From positions 4,464,001-4,528,000 of the forward strand of contig NZ_JAOYOD010000001.1 in assembly GCF_025833875.1 (NCBI RefSeq): a DNA stretch of 64,000 nt, written 5' to 3'. Positions within the stretch are counted from its first letter, which is position 1; every line of letters begins with the position of its first letter. Positions 17,286 to 26,866 of this stretch are shown in pieces. The stretch comes from Reichenbachiella ulvae. GTDB lineage: Bacteria; Bacteroidota; Bacteroidia; Cytophagales; Cyclobacteriaceae. The position numbers were made by a program, and so were the translations under genes. Below the pieces are notes generated by a model. The model searched no databases. It saw only the letters and a program-made list of their open reading frames with translations, and was not told the origin of the DNA.

Positions 17286-20018
17286 TTAGTTCTTGTCAGT
17301 CTTGAACCTTCGGAGTTGATAACTTGCAGTTAGCATAAAGTATTGCTGGAGCACTTCTGTACGCGTTTCCTGAACATAGGCGGAAGTTACGTTTTGTGAG
17401 AAACTCTGGTTTTGTCCAAGCAAATCAAATACCGATAGCTCTATTTCCATGGCATCATTTTTCAAGAATTTGCGAGCCACACTCATGTTCCAAAGCACAT
17501 ATTCACTATCCGATGCTTCACTCAAGCCATTGTACTTTTGGTAGTAGATGTCATTTCTGAACACAAAGCCACCAGCAAAAATCAAGTTGAGTTTACCTCC
17601 TGTAGTTTGTGTCATGTAGGAGGTGTTTGCATCTTCATTGCTGGTGTTGTAAACCCTATTAGCATCTACTTGATAGTAAATGTTAAAGTCAAAGTTTTCA
17701 CTAATGTTACTGGTTACACCCAGCTTGAAGTTTCCATTATACTGGTGGGCGATGTTGCTTTTGCCTTCTATTTGCCCCGGAAGTCTTGTGTAGTTGAAGC
17801 CAATAGAAGTGTTCAAATTTGACTTCAGCTTTTCTATCATTATACTGTGCGTGGTGTTGTTATTTACAGTCCAAAACCCATCCAAATTGATTGGTTGTGA
17901 GATTTGTGCACCTTTTTGAACGACTACACCGCTGGTATACACAGAATCCTTTTCAGCATATCGAGTCGAATTGGTGATGAAATTGTGAGTCATCTGTACC
18001 CGTGTGAAATTGGAAATGGACGTGTTGTTGTCCGGGTTGGGACGATTAAATCTCACCATTGCCATATGCGAATAACTCTGATCCAATTCTGGATTACCCA
18101 TAGAAATGAAGAGCGGGTTACTGTTATCAATTACATTTTGCAGCTGGTTGATGGATGGGGCACTGGTGCTACTTCTGTACATCATAAACATATCCGCCTT
18201 GTCGCCCAATTCGACTCTACCCATAGCAAATGGCAGAAGGGCAGAAAAACCATTGTGATACTGGCCTGTCTCAGGCTGATATTGCTGGTTATTCAGCTCG
18301 GCGTATTGGTAAGCCAAACCAAACCGGTAGAACTTACCGAAGGATGAATTACTAAAATTGATCTCGGGTTTGTGCACCGTGTAGCCACTGGTAAATTCAT
18401 TGGATAGCAGCGTGCTGTAAGTTTTGTTTCCCGATTCTGGATCTACTATATAACTGTTTTTGTCAGATGCTCTGTTGCGATAGCTGATTTCGTATGAGAC
18501 GCCTAATTGACTTGTATTGCCCACAGGTTCAGCATAGCTGAGTTCGGCACTCAGTGTATAATCAGATTCGTCAGTCAGGTATTGAGTGATCGAGTCGAGC
18601 GCTACATCTTCATAGTAGTTTTCGCGATCTGTGTTTCGATAGTTCGTTCTTAGTTCCACTGAGGCACTGCGTCCGATCTTTTTAAATTTGTGCATGTAGC
18701 TCAAATAATTGTCCACATTGTAGGATTGATTCGAACTCTTGAAGTTGTTTTCTGTTTGGTTGACTCTGTTCCCAGCCTCATCCTGGGTCAGACCTACCGT
18801 ATAATTCAGACTTTGGTTGTCCTGATAACTGATGCTGGGTCTGAAACGAATCTGATTGTTGTCGTTAATGTTATAAGTCAGTCGTGCATTCAAGCGATGA
18901 TTCAGGTTTTCGGTATCCTGATTCTGTTGCTCGTTGTAGAACTGCAGGCTGTCTCCACGGAAGATCTCTCGATTGGTCGTCTGATCTCTACTGTTATTGC
19001 TTTGATTGAAAAAATAGCTCCCTTCCAAGTCTACTTTGTCTCCGAGATTATCCGTAAAGTTGACACCAATAGCATTGGTTTGAGTGATGCCACTTTGAGC
19101 GCCTACCAGAAGGTTGCCTCCGCCGCGTCTGAAACCTCCACGGCCGCCACTTACTTCTGCCAGATCTTCGTCGCTGAAGTTTTGCTGGTTGATGTTGTTG
19201 GTCATGCCTATGACGGTAACTCTACGATCTCCATTGAAGGTATTCAGGTTCGCACCAGCTTTGTAGCGTTCGTCTGTGCCATAGCCGGCATATACTTTCC
19301 CAAATTGACCATTTCTTCGATCTTCCTTGGTGACCACATTAAGTGTCTTGGTCGTGTTGCCATCATCTACACCGGTAAACTGCGAGCGCTCACTTTTTTG
19401 ATCAAAAACCTCCACGCGTTTTACCACATCAGCTGGTAGAGTATTGAGGGAAAGCAAGGGATCCTGTCCAAAGAATCTTTTTCCGTCAAGCAATACCTGT
19501 CCTACAGTTTCACCATTGGCAGTGACTCCTCCATTTTCAATCACTATACCCGGCATCTTGCTCACGAGATCCAATGTGCTGGCATCAGGATTTACTTTGT
19601 AGGCTTCTGCATTGTACTGGGTGGTGTCGCCTTTTTGCTCCATGGCTACTACGGCCGCTTCGACCTTTATTTCATCCAGCATTTTTGAGTCTGGGTCGAT
19701 CAGTACATTGCCCAGGTTCATTTCGGTTTCCATCACACGGATCACGCGACTATAGGGCTTGTAGCCCATGCTCCGAACAATCAATTTGTAAAAAGCCCGG
19801 TTCACTTTTTGGAACAGGAAAATACCATCCACATCTGCGATGACATATTTGGATTGACTGGAATCCTTAAGGTTGTAAAGTTGAACGGTAGCCCCCACCA
19901 ACACCGAACCATCGGAGCTGTCTACCAGACGTCCATATACGTTGACTCCCGCTTCATCTTGAGCGAAAGAATAAAGGTGCGGTAGGATGAATAGGGCAAT
20001 AAATATTAGTTTTTTCAC
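17286..20018 (-). CDS. Outer-membrane beta-barrel protein with carboxypeptidase-regulatory and plug domains
   Basis: The 910-residue protein has a signal peptide (1-19) and a carboxypeptidase regulatory-like domain (about 24-110, NVYGRLVDSSDGSVLVGATVQLYNL). A TonB-receptor-type plug follows (about 130-225: IVIENGGVTANGETVGQVLLDGKRFFG and TLPADVVKRVEVFDQ). A long beta-barrel (about 240-905) belongs to the outer membrane protein beta-barrel type 3 group. Such proteins resemble TonB-dependent receptors but often lack a clear TonB box and have unknown ligands. The gene follows a small Spy-like gene by 9 bases, so the two probably form an operon. Confidence 0.82.
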   Translation of the reverse strand: MKKLIFIALFILPHLYSFAQDEAGVNVYGRLVDSSDGSVLVGATVQLYNLKDSSQSKYVIADVDGIFLFQKVNRAFYKLIVRSMGYKPYSRVIRVMETEMNLGNVLIDPDSKMLDEIKVEAAVVAMEQKGDTTQYNAEAYKVNPDASTLDLVSKMPGIVIENGGVTANGETVGQVLLDGKRFFGQDPLLSLNTLPADVVKRVEVFDQKSERSQFTGVDDGNTTKTLNVVTKEDRRNGQFGKVYAGYGTDERYKAGANLNTFNGDRRVTVIGMTNNINQQNFSDEDLAEVSGGRGGFRRGGGNLLVGAQSGITQTNAIGVNFTDNLGDKVDLEGSYFFNQSNNSRDQTTNREIFRGDSLQFYNEQQNQDTENLNHRLNARLTYNINDNNQIRFRPSISYQDNQSLNYTVGLTQDEAGNRVNQTENNFKSSNQSYNVDNYLSYMHKFKKIGRSASVELRTNYRNTDRENYYEDVALDSITQYLTDESDYTLSAELSYAEPVGNTSQLGVSYEISYRNRASDKNSYIVDPESGNKTYSTLLSNEFTSGYTVHKPEINFSNSSFGKFYRFGLAYQYAELNNQQYQPETGQYHNGFSALLPFAMGRVELGDKADMFMMYRSSTSAPSINQLQNVIDNSNPLFISMGNPELDQSYSHMAMVRFNRPNPDNNTSISNFTRVQMTHNFITNSTRYAEKDSVYTSGVVVQKGAQISQPINLDGFWTVNNNTTHSIMIEKLKSNLNTSIGFNYTRLPGQIEGKSNIAHQYNGNFKLGVTSNISENFDFNIYYQVDANRVYNTSNEDANTSYMTQTTGGKLNLIFAGGFVFRNDIYYQKYNGLSEASDSEYVLWNMSVARKFLKNDAMEIELSVFDLLGQNQSFSQNVTSAYVQETRTEVLQQYFMLTASYQLRRFKTDKN

Positions 20019-20027
20019 GATCGATTA

Positions 20028-20417
20028 TTATTGATTGGGTGCGGGACTTTGTTTTCTTCTCTCTTCCATTTCTTTGCGCTGAGCTTCTGTCATTTCAGCA
20101 TAGATGGCATACTGCTCTTTGTTGAGTATATCGTACATGAGGCCATCTTTTTCGAGATTCAATGCTTCCATTTTTGTACGCATTTCGTCCCAGTTTCTGG
20201 TTTTTCGGATTTCTTCAAAGGTTTCTTCCATCGAAACAGCATATTCGTCATAGATGCCATCGATGATCATGGTTTGATCTTCTGATAGATTGTCGATTTT
20301 GCCATACAGATTTTGTTTTTCCCTCATCACTCGGTCCTTCATACTCATTCTGGGTTGTGCCATGGAGAGGAAGGCCAGGCCGAAAAAGGCGATAAAAAGT
20401 AGGATTCGTTTATTCAT
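20028..20417 (-). CDS. Small periplasmic Spy/LTXXQ-like helical protein
   Basis: Starting at the ATG at 20417 gives 129 residues with a signal peptide (MNKRILLFIAFFGLAFLSMAQ). The mature part is helical and highly charged: EDQTMIIDGIYDEYAVSMEETFEEIRKTR, then LNKEQYAIYAEMTEAQRKEMEERR. The layout recalls Spy/CpxP-type periplasmic proteins (LTxxQ), but the motif itself is not clear. An upstream in-frame ATG at 20468 is unlikely because it would disrupt the signal peptide. It precedes the 910-residue barrel gene by 9 bases; a helper role for that barrel is only an inference. Confidence 0.65.
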   Translation of the reverse strand: MNKRILLFIAFFGLAFLSMAQPRMSMKDRVMREKQNLYGKIDNLSEDQTMIIDGIYDEYAVSMEETFEEIRKTRNWDEMRTKMEALNLEKDGLMYDILNKEQYAIYAEMTEAQRKEMEERRKQSPAPNQ

Positions 20418-20628
20418 GATATTTTCTTTTCCCTTTAGATGATAACTCATTCTCAAACTTGCGCTCATAAGAATATTTTTTTGAAGTTTTTGGAAAAGTA
20501 AAACTAGAGTTCGATTATGATGAAAATTTGAAGTCTGGGGTAGTTGGTCTACGAACTACATCCATTGAGCTAAAGCCGACATTTCTTCTTGAAAGATTAT
20601 TTAGCTTAGTAGGCAAAATAGATAACCA

Positions 20629-21765
20629 ATGAAAACTCAAATTATACCTGTGCTGCTCTTGGTCGTAGCGATCGCCTGTAGTAGCCCTAAGAAAGATATG
20701 TCCAACACTCAACCTGTAGAAACAACGGAATTAGTCAATATTATAGTCGGGACCTATACCAGCAAAGACAGCAAAGGAATCTATCGCGTAAAGTTCAACC
20801 CTGAAACAGGGGCGCTTTCTGACACCTCTCTTTTGGTAGAAACTACTGACCCATCTTATTTAGCTCAAAGCAGTGATGGAGAACAAGTCTATGCTATCAA
20901 TGCCGTAGGAGATGGAGATGTTTATGCTTTTGAATGGAATGAAGATCGATCAAAGCTGATTGAACTAAGCCATCGAAAGAGCATGGGGGATAATCCTTGC
21001 TATGTGGCGCTGAGCCCGGAGGATCAGTCACTGGCTTTGGCCAATTATGGGAGTGGAAACGTAGTTACCTATCCAGTCAATTCTGATGGTACGATTGGGG
21101 AGGCAGGTACTGCCCGACAGCACGAGGGACAGGGTGGCGATATGGATAGACAAGCCGGTCCACATGCACACTTCTCGCAGTTTTCTTCTGATGGCAAATA
21201 TTTGTATGCAGTAGACCTGGGCACGGATCAGGTGATCTACTATCCGATGGATTCTGGACGAATGGGAGAAGGTAAAGTCGCGTTACAATTGGATCCGGCA
21301 GACGGACCTCGTCATTTGGATTTTCATCCTAGCAAAGCTTTTGTCTACGTGATCAATGAGCTAAACAGCACCATTGTAGCTGCTAAAGTTTTGGAAGATG
21401 GTAGTTTCGAAAGGATAGAAAAAGTAAGTACGCTCCCAGAGGGATACGAAGGAGAAAGCTACTGCGCCGATATCCATGTGTCTAAGGATGGTAGATTCCT
21501 TTATGGCTCGAACCGTGGACATAATAGCATTGCGATATTCTCAATTGAGGAAGATGGGAAATTGAAAATGGTGGCGACCGAGTCCGTTTTTGGAAACTGG
21601 CCTAGAAACTTCACCTTGTCTCCAGACAATAAGTTTTTGTTGGTGGCAAATAAAAAGTCTGACAATATCACCGTGTTCAAACGTGATGACAAAACAGGGA
21701 TGCTGCATTTTACAGATCAGCAGATCCAGCTTTCACAACCTGTTTGTTTGGTGTTCGAAAAATAA
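20629..21765 (+). CDS. Lactonase family beta-propeller lipoprotein (YbhE/6-phosphogluconolactonase-like)
   Basis: The 378-residue protein has a lipoprotein signal, LLVVAIAC, so it is anchored through a cysteine near residue 17. The mature part is a seven-bladed beta-propeller: IIVGTYTSKDSKGIYRVKFNPETGAL, DNPCYVALSPEDQSLALANYGSG, GPHAHFSQFSSDGKYLYAVDLGTD, DGPRHLDFHPSKAFVYVINEL and NWPRNFTLSPDNKFLLVANKKSD. This is the lactonase (YbhE) family, whose characterised members hydrolyse 6-phosphogluconolactone or other lactones. A periplasmic or outer-membrane location makes a sugar-phosphate substrate unlikely, so the substrate here is unknown. Confidence 0.88.
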   Translation: MKTQIIPVLLLVVAIACSSPKKDMSNTQPVETTELVNIIVGTYTSKDSKGIYRVKFNPETGALSDTSLLVETTDPSYLAQSSDGEQVYAINAVGDGDVYAFEWNEDRSKLIELSHRKSMGDNPCYVALSPEDQSLALANYGSGNVVTYPVNSDGTIGEAGTARQHEGQGGDMDRQAGPHAHFSQFSSDGKYLYAVDLGTDQVIYYPMDSGRMGEGKVALQLDPADGPRHLDFHPSKAFVYVINELNSTIVAAKVLEDGSFERIEKVSTLPEGYEGESYCADIHVSKDGRFLYGSNRGHNSIAIFSIEEDGKLKMVATESVFGNWPRNFTLSPDNKFLLVANKKSDNITVFKRDDKTGMLHFTDQQIQLSQPVCLVFEK

Positions 21766-21772
21766 AAGAAAG

Positions 21773-21817
21773 AGGCTGTCTCAAAATTCTGTTTTTTTGA
21801 AACTTTTGAGACAGCCT
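21773..21817. terminator. Bidirectional terminator between convergent genes
   Basis: A 14-bp perfect stem, AGGCTGTCTCAAAA (21773-21786) with TTTTGAGACAGCCT (21804-21817), has a 17-base T-rich loop and lies between the lactonase-like gene (ends 21765) and the alcohol dehydrogenase gene (ends 21832). Confidence 0.7.
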
Positions 21818-21831
21818 TTACCAGTTTTTTC

Positions 21832-22992
21832 CTAGTAAGCCATCTCTACGATTTTTTCAACCACATCAGGTGTGATGTCACCATGCTCGCCCAACTTGGA
21901 CATACCATGCGCCTCCAGACTCTTGGCGGCTTTGCTGGCAAATCCCTGGTAATCGTCCGTGTACTCACTCAATCGAGTTTGGATTCCCATCGACTGATAG
22001 AATGACTCGGTTTTTTCAATGGCCTTTTTCGCCTTTTCTTCCACAGTTCCTTCAGAGATATTCCAAACGCGCTCGGCATATTGTGCCAGCTTTTCTTTCT
22101 TCTTGTCAAACTGATATTCGTAGGCACTAGGCAAAATGATAGCCAATGTACGTGCATGGTCTACGCCATAGTGGGCGGTGATCTCATGAGCGATCATATG
22201 AACTGACCAATCCGTCGGCACCCCTTTTTGGATCAAACCATTCAGTGCCATGGTACAGCACCACATGAAATTGGCAGCTACGTCATAGTTGCTCGGATCT
22301 TTCATGATCCTGGGAGCCACTTCGATCAACGTCTGCAGAATGGATTCCGAAATGCGATCCTGCAGATGTGCCTCAGTGGGGTAGGTCATGTATTGCTCTA
22401 GTACATGGGTATAAGCATCGGCCACCCCATTGGCCAACTGACGTTCCGGGATGCTTGCCACTACTGACGGATCACAAATGGAAAATTGAGGAAACAGTCC
22501 TGGCCCACCCATTGGTAGCTTCTCATTGGTTTCCTTGCGACTGACTACCGCGCCACTGTTCATCTCGCTACCTGTGGCAGGCAGCGTTAGTACCGTGCCG
22601 AAGGGAAGTCCTTTGGTGGTTCTGATTCTGTTCGCGAGAATGTCCCATGGACTGTCGCCTTCATAGAGTGCTGCTGAAGATAAGAACTTGGTGCCGTCGA
22701 TTACCGAGCCACCCCCTACAGCCAGCATAAAATCTATCTTTTCTTTTTTGATTACATCCAGTGCCTTGATGAGCGTGCTGTATTCTGGATTGGCCTCAAT
22801 ACCTGCAAACTCGATCACTTCAAATTTTGAAAGAGCCGCTATTACCTGTTCGTAGACACCATTGGTTTTGATACTGCCCCCACCATAGAGCATCAATACT
22901 TTGCTCCCTTCAGGTATCAGGTTCGATATTTTTTTGATTTGGTCTTTTCCAAAGACCAGATTAGTTGGATTATAAAGTTCAAAATTTCTCAT
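21832..22992 (-). CDS. Iron-containing alcohol dehydrogenase, YqhD type
   Basis: This 386-residue protein matches the full-length group III Fe-dependent alcohol dehydrogenases. It begins NFELYNPTNLVFGKDQI, has the cofactor motif AVGGGSVIDGTKF and the LPATGSEMNSGAVV stretch. The metal ligands lie in NGVADAYTHVLEQ (Asp, His) and HMIAHEITAHYGVDHARTL (His residues). YqhD-type enzymes use NADPH to reduce a wide range of aldehydes, including toxic products of lipid peroxidation, in the cytoplasm. The gene has its own transcription unit, and a Crp/Fnr gene lies nearby but is not adjacent. Confidence 0.92.
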   Translation of the reverse strand: MRNFELYNPTNLVFGKDQIKKISNLIPEGSKVLMLYGGGSIKTNGVYEQVIAALSKFEVIEFAGIEANPEYSTLIKALDVIKKEKIDFMLAVGGGSVIDGTKFLSSAALYEGDSPWDILANRIRTTKGLPFGTVLTLPATGSEMNSGAVVSRKETNEKLPMGGPGLFPQFSICDPSVVASIPERQLANGVADAYTHVLEQYMTYPTEAHLQDRISESILQTLIEVAPRIMKDPSNYDVAANFMWCCTMALNGLIQKGVPTDWSVHMIAHEITAHYGVDHARTLAIILPSAYEYQFDKKKEKLAQYAERVWNISEGTVEEKAKKAIEKTESFYQSMGIQTRLSEYTDDYQGFASKAAKSLEAHGMSKLGEHGDITPDVVEKIVEMAY

Positions 22993-23075
22993 ATCTCGGT
23001 TTGTTATCTATCATTTTAGAACTGATCTGCACATCAAAGGTTTCTATAATTTTTTGTTTTTTCTGAGTCATAAAA

Positions 23076-23102
23076 AAACCCAGACTTTTAAAGCCTGGGT
23101 TT
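23076..23102 (-). terminator. Terminator after the 200-residue secreted protein gene
   Basis: AAACCCAG (23076-23083) pairs with CTGGGTTT (23095-23102). On the minus strand the stem is followed by a run of seven T residues, 23 bases downstream of the stop of the gene at 23125. Confidence 0.75.
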
Positions 23103-23124
23103 GAGATTTTTGGTTCTGAAAAAA

Positions 23125-23727
23125 TCAGTAAACTTTTTTGTCTAGGTATCCGCCTAGTGTTTTTCCTGTTTTCTCAAATGATTCAGAAATTCTGTAAGAA
23201 GCGTCAAAATCATAGCCTCCTGCGCCTTGTCCTGGAGCCATTTCCAGATCGATAACTGCGATCTCCTGTCCATCCGCGACGAAGGTAGCTGTCATACTTA
23301 CGTATGCGGGTCTTCTCATTACCCCAACGTTGAATCCTGGATCCAAATAATAAACGTCCATTTTCAAAGTACAATCTGCATCAGCGTTGTCTCTTGTTCC
23401 AGACACTCCTGCTTTGGTTAATTGATCGTTGAAAAGTGTTTCGAACTTTTCGAAGAATTTACCTCCTTCTTTGTTTTCGTTCCAGGTGGCAACCCAGGCA
23501 TCCCCAGTTCCAGCCTCATCGGCATTTTTTTCAGTTCTCTTTTCTTCCAGATATTCTTCTTCTGTTTTTTTCCCTACCATCAAATCTTCATGGTAGGTAT
23601 ACTCCATGTTGTATGATTTGAATGAAGATAAGTCTTTAACGTTTCCAGATTTCACTTTTAGTTTCTGGGCGCTAGCACTACCTACGAATACCATCAGGGC
23701 AGCAATTAGTAATAGTCTAAGGTTCAT
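23125..23727 (-). CDS. Secreted hypothetical protein
   Basis: This 200-residue protein has a clear signal peptide (MNLRLLLIAALMVFVGSASA). The mature part starts with KLKVKSGNVKDLSSFKSYNMEYTY and contains a glycine-rich GQGAGGYDFDASYRISESFEKTGKTLGGYL end. Its general layout (Sec signal, an opening beta segment, then a DUF4136-like arrangement) recalls small periplasmic or lipoprotein-like Bacteroidota proteins, but I cannot assign a family. It has its own terminator. Confidence 0.6.
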   Translation of the reverse strand: MNLRLLLIAALMVFVGSASAQKLKVKSGNVKDLSSFKSYNMEYTYHEDLMVGKKTEEEYLEEKRTEKNADEAGTGDAWVATWNENKEGGKFFEKFETLFNDQLTKAGVSGTRDNADADCTLKMDVYYLDPGFNVGVMRRPAYVSMTATFVADGQEIAVIDLEMAPGQGAGGYDFDASYRISESFEKTGKTLGGYLDKKVY

Positions 23728-23932
23728 ATATGTGATTTTTATTAATTGTTAATGGCATACAAATTACAAAATGATTCATTGATTGAAGAAGCTTTTCTAG
23801 TAAAAAATTGAAGCCCCATTTGTTATGGATTTTGGCAAATCCCTACTCATAGTGATTCGATTCACTAGGCATAGCGATTGATTAGCAAGGTTTTACGATC
23901 GATGTTTGTATCCTATTGATTCCATTTTAGAT

Positions 23933-24253
23933 ATGAGCAAATGCAAACCGATAATATTATCTCAAGGGCCTCAATACTGTGTAAGTCAGTGTGAAGATTG
24001 TCAGCGAGTAGGGCTTCATTATCATCATCTGATGATTGGGTTTGAATTACGAGAGTTTCGCCAATTTACCAAACAGTATTTGGCGCTACCACTGGATCGG
24101 CACTTGATGCTTTTTCCTGATGGAAGTGAGCGTATCATACTTAATACACCTCATCCTGATATTCAACTGAACCTCACACGTCAGGAATTCAATCAATTAG
24201 CTGACTTACTCCAACAAGCAAGATTGATGCTGGATGTCAGGGAGTTGATTTAA
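23933..24253 (+). CDS. Small conserved protein with paired cysteines (DUF6686-like)
   Basis: Starting at the ATG at 23933 gives 106 residues; a TTG at 23906 would add nine. Notable features are CVSQCEDCQRVGLHYHH, with cysteines and histidines that could bind a metal, and a C-terminal helical part LNLTRQEFNQLADLLQQARLMLDVRELI. The sequence looks like small Bacteroidota proteins grouped as DUF6686; function unknown. It lacks a signal peptide and is likely cytosolic. Confidence 0.6.
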   Translation: MSKCKPIILSQGPQYCVSQCEDCQRVGLHYHHLMIGFELREFRQFTKQYLALPLDRHLMLFPDGSERIILNTPHPDIQLNLTRQEFNQLADLLQQARLMLDVRELI

Positions 24254-24379
24254 CCCGGAAAATGCACTAGAGTTATTGAGAACATCTTCTTTTCGGAATA
24301 GTTCAATCGATTTTACCAAAACCAATTCCTAATAACTATTTACTCCTGCTTTAGCTAATGCATAAGGCAGGTTCAATTT

Positions 24380-24964
24380 TCAAAAGTCCTTTTCCATCAG
24401 TTGTTTTCTGATGCGGCTCAGGGACTGGGGCTTGATGCCCAGATAGGAGGCTACCAAATGCTGCGGAATCTGATGAATGATTTCACTGTTATTAGTGACC
24501 AGATCTAGATAGCGTTGCTCTGCGCTGGTACTGTAGATTCTGGAGATCCTTTTGAGCGTACTTACATAGCCGTTTTGAATCAGTAGTCTAAAGAATCGCT
24601 CTAGTGTGGGTATCTCAAAACAGGCTTCTTCAAATGCCTCTCTACTGAGCAGTATGACCTCACTGGTTTCTATGGCTATGATGTCGTAGGAGCTAGGCTC
24701 CCCGGCAAATAGACTGAACAGATCGGTGATCCAATGATTTTGCAATCCGATCTGAATCACATGCTTTTCACCTTTTTCATCTATAGATAGGGTGCAAATG
24801 ACCCCTTCCTGAACGAAGGCCATGTATTTGGCTGTTTCGCCACGTCGGAGCAGGGTTTCATTTTTTTCGAGTCGACGAGTCTTGAGATATTTTTGGAATC
24901 GTTCGAATTCCTCTTCGGTGATTTTCGTTTTTGATTTTAGGTTATCAAAAAGTAATTGGGACAT
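24380..24964 (-). CDS. Crp/Fnr family transcriptional regulator
   Basis: The 194-residue protein contains a cyclic-nucleotide-binding-like beta-roll (about 15-115: FQKYLKTRRLEKNETLLRRGETAKYMAFVQEGVICTL, then GEPSSYDIIAIETSEVILLSREAFEE) and a C-terminal helix-turn-helix (about 150-190: IPQHLVASYLGIKPQSLSRIRKQL). There are no N-terminal Fe-S cysteines as in Fnr. Bacteroidota proteins of this kind are single-domain effectors with often unknown ligands. The next gene upstream is divergent only in part, so targets cannot be read from context. Confidence 0.88.
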   Translation of the reverse strand: MSQLLFDNLKSKTKITEEEFERFQKYLKTRRLEKNETLLRRGETAKYMAFVQEGVICTLSIDEKGEKHVIQIGLQNHWITDLFSLFAGEPSSYDIIAIETSEVILLSREAFEEACFEIPTLERFFRLLIQNGYVSTLKRISRIYSTSAEQRYLDLVTNNSEIIHQIPQHLVASYLGIKPQSLSRIRKQLMEKDF

Positions 24965-24999
24965 AGTCTAAATCATGCTAGTGTACCCCAAAATTACAA

Positions 25000-25027
25000 A
25001 AAGAGGCTACCCATCAGCAGCCTCTTT
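25000..25027 (-). terminator. Terminator after the metallo-beta-lactamase-fold gene
   Basis: AAAGAGGCT (25000-25008) pairs with AGCCTCTTT (25019-25027). On the minus strand it is followed by TTGTAATTTT. It lies 27 bases after the stop at 25054. Confidence 0.65.
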
Positions 25028-25053
25028 GTCAGAATTTATAGATGCTTAACCCC

Positions 25054-26655
25054 TTATCGGTCAGCCAGCATGTGCAGTTCCTCGATATTAGTACTGCCAC
25101 CATGTACAGTTAGGAGCGTCTCTACCTCTATTCCTTGCTCAGCGATGAAGTCTCTCAGTAATTGGGCTCTTTCGCGGAGGATGTCTTGCGTACCTTCAGA
25201 GTAGTAATCGTACCCATAGTAGAGACCCGCATTGAATATGTCGCCTACATATAGCGCTTTGATCGCATCAAAATAGAATACGAGCATGTCCTCTGTATGT
25301 GGCGTTTGAAGAGGGAGGGCCTGAAAAGCTCCTTCTATACTTGAAGCTTGTGAGATGCCATGGATCATGATGTCTTGCAAATCAAGACCCATCAAGCTGT
25401 GATCTGCGCTAAGAACCTCTTCTATGAATGGTATAGCGCTGGCGCCTATGTATAGGTCGGCCCCTTGTTCGGCAAAATAGGAGAAGCCACCAAAGTGATC
25501 CATGTGGTGATGGGTAGCCGCTACTGCTATGATTTCCTGATTGGGAAAAGTAGCTTTGATCTTGTCTGCTACTGCCTGTGATCTGCGTGGGTTCAAGGCG
25601 GGCTCTATCAGTACGATTCCGTTTTCGGTCTCCACTGCCAGCACGACATAGGCCAGTTCGGCACCACCAGAGATCAGATGAACGTTCGCGCCTACTTCAG
25701 AGATTTGTACTTCGTCCATTGGGAGATCCTGAGAGAATCCAAAGGAGAACATTCTATGATACCACTGCGAAGATAAGATGCCATATCTGCCTTGCTCCTC
25801 GTCATAGCTGCCCTCGGCGTGAGGTACGAAAGTCTCTGAGTCTATGCTAGGGTTGGTACTTACTTCGCTCAGGGTTTCCGTTCTGATCAGGTCATCACCC
25901 AGGTAGTAGTCCAGCTGTGTGGGGTAGTAGACAGACTTCTCGACCTTTTTCCAATCAGAGTATCGAACCTCAAAAGTCACATTGCCTAACAAAAAGTCTG
26001 CTTCTACAGTAGAGGCATGGGTTGGCAGCAGAGTTTCCTCATCGATATGAACTTTGATTTCAGGCAAGTCTGCTCCCTGACTCAGGCTGAAGCTCTGGTC
26101 CAGTGATGATTGTTTGGGTTCATTTTGCAGTGCTTTGATCAACTCTAGTGGATTGGACATGATTTCGGTTTTCAGGATAGCCTCCAGACGAGAAGAGTAG
26201 AGAGCAGCGGCGGCATCAAAGCCAAAAAATCGACTGCCCAGGCCATGTGCTCCTTCTATGGAACCGTTTTGGTCATCGATGATTACTGTCGATGTACCGT
26301 TGTAGGGAAAGGGGTAGATAAACTCCTGCGTCCATTCGTAGAGCAGCTGTCTGTGGTTGAGGGAGGTCAGTGCCTTGTATTTGAATGTGGCAGACACATG
26401 ATCGTAAGACTGGATCTCCTCGCCCTCCTGATGAGGCTCGATAAATTGCCCTTCGGCCTGGTAAGCCATGTGAGTGATCTGCTCCAGGACCTGAGCGCCT
26501 CCTACGGCCTGTACTACCTGCTGCAGCGCAATGTTTTTGGATTCGAAATCTTCCTCCTCACAAGCGGAGAATATCGTAGCAATACCCAAAAGGATGCCTG
26601 CGAATAGGGTTAGTGAGCTTTTTGTTCGTCGGTTTGTTCTTTCTATGTGATACAT
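25054..26655 (-). CDS. Metallo-beta-lactamase-fold lipoprotein hydrolase
   Basis: Started at the ATG at 26655 the protein has 533 residues, with a lipoprotein signal (TLFAGILLGIATIFSAC) that fits better than the ATG 14 codons upstream. The N-terminal half (about 40-300) is an unassigned lipocalin/LolA-like beta region. The C-terminal half is a metallo-beta-lactamase fold with THHHMDHFGG (the HxHxDH metal motif), LQTPHTEDMLVFYF and ALYVGDIFNAG. It is probably a membrane-anchored hydrolase of the glyoxalase II-like MBL superfamily acting outside the cytoplasm. The reaction is unknown. Confidence 0.82.
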   Translation of the reverse strand: MYHIERTNRRTKSSLTLFAGILLGIATIFSACEEEDFESKNIALQQVVQAVGGAQVLEQITHMAYQAEGQFIEPHQEGEEIQSYDHVSATFKYKALTSLNHRQLLYEWTQEFIYPFPYNGTSTVIIDDQNGSIEGAHGLGSRFFGFDAAAALYSSRLEAILKTEIMSNPLELIKALQNEPKQSSLDQSFSLSQGADLPEIKVHIDEETLLPTHASTVEADFLLGNVTFEVRYSDWKKVEKSVYYPTQLDYYLGDDLIRTETLSEVSTNPSIDSETFVPHAEGSYDEEQGRYGILSSQWYHRMFSFGFSQDLPMDEVQISEVGANVHLISGGAELAYVVLAVETENGIVLIEPALNPRRSQAVADKIKATFPNQEIIAVAATHHHMDHFGGFSYFAEQGADLYIGASAIPFIEEVLSADHSLMGLDLQDIMIHGISQASSIEGAFQALPLQTPHTEDMLVFYFDAIKALYVGDIFNAGLYYGYDYYSEGTQDILRERAQLLRDFIAEQGIEVETLLTVHGGSTNIEELHMLADR

Positions 26656-26782
26656 GTTATTGTGTGTTTGATCGTTTGAATAATGATTATGACACAAAAC
26701 TGCTCTTCCCCAGATCGGGAAACATTCACATAGGTTAACTAAGGAAAAAAGTATAGTTTTTTTCAGGTATGGATCAAAACAG

Positions 26783-26819
26783 AAAACCCAGATGGTCGAT
26801 ATTGACTCATCTGGGTTTT
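26783..26819 (-). terminator. Terminator after the DUF2892-like gene
   Basis: AAAACCCAGATG (26783-26794) pairs with CATCTGGGTTTT (26808-26819) over a 13-base loop. It lies 48 bases downstream of the gene ending at 26867; the T tract also allows action on the other strand. Confidence 0.65.
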
Positions 26820-26866
26820 GAGGTAGTGTCGGTTGTACAGGATAGTTCCTGGCCTATATCCTTCTT

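Noticed and set aside
18690..19439. 249-residue open frame on the plus strand in the 910-residue barrel gene
   Set aside because: Antisense shadow; hydrophobic composition mirrors the barrel strands, and the barrel on the other strand reads coherently.
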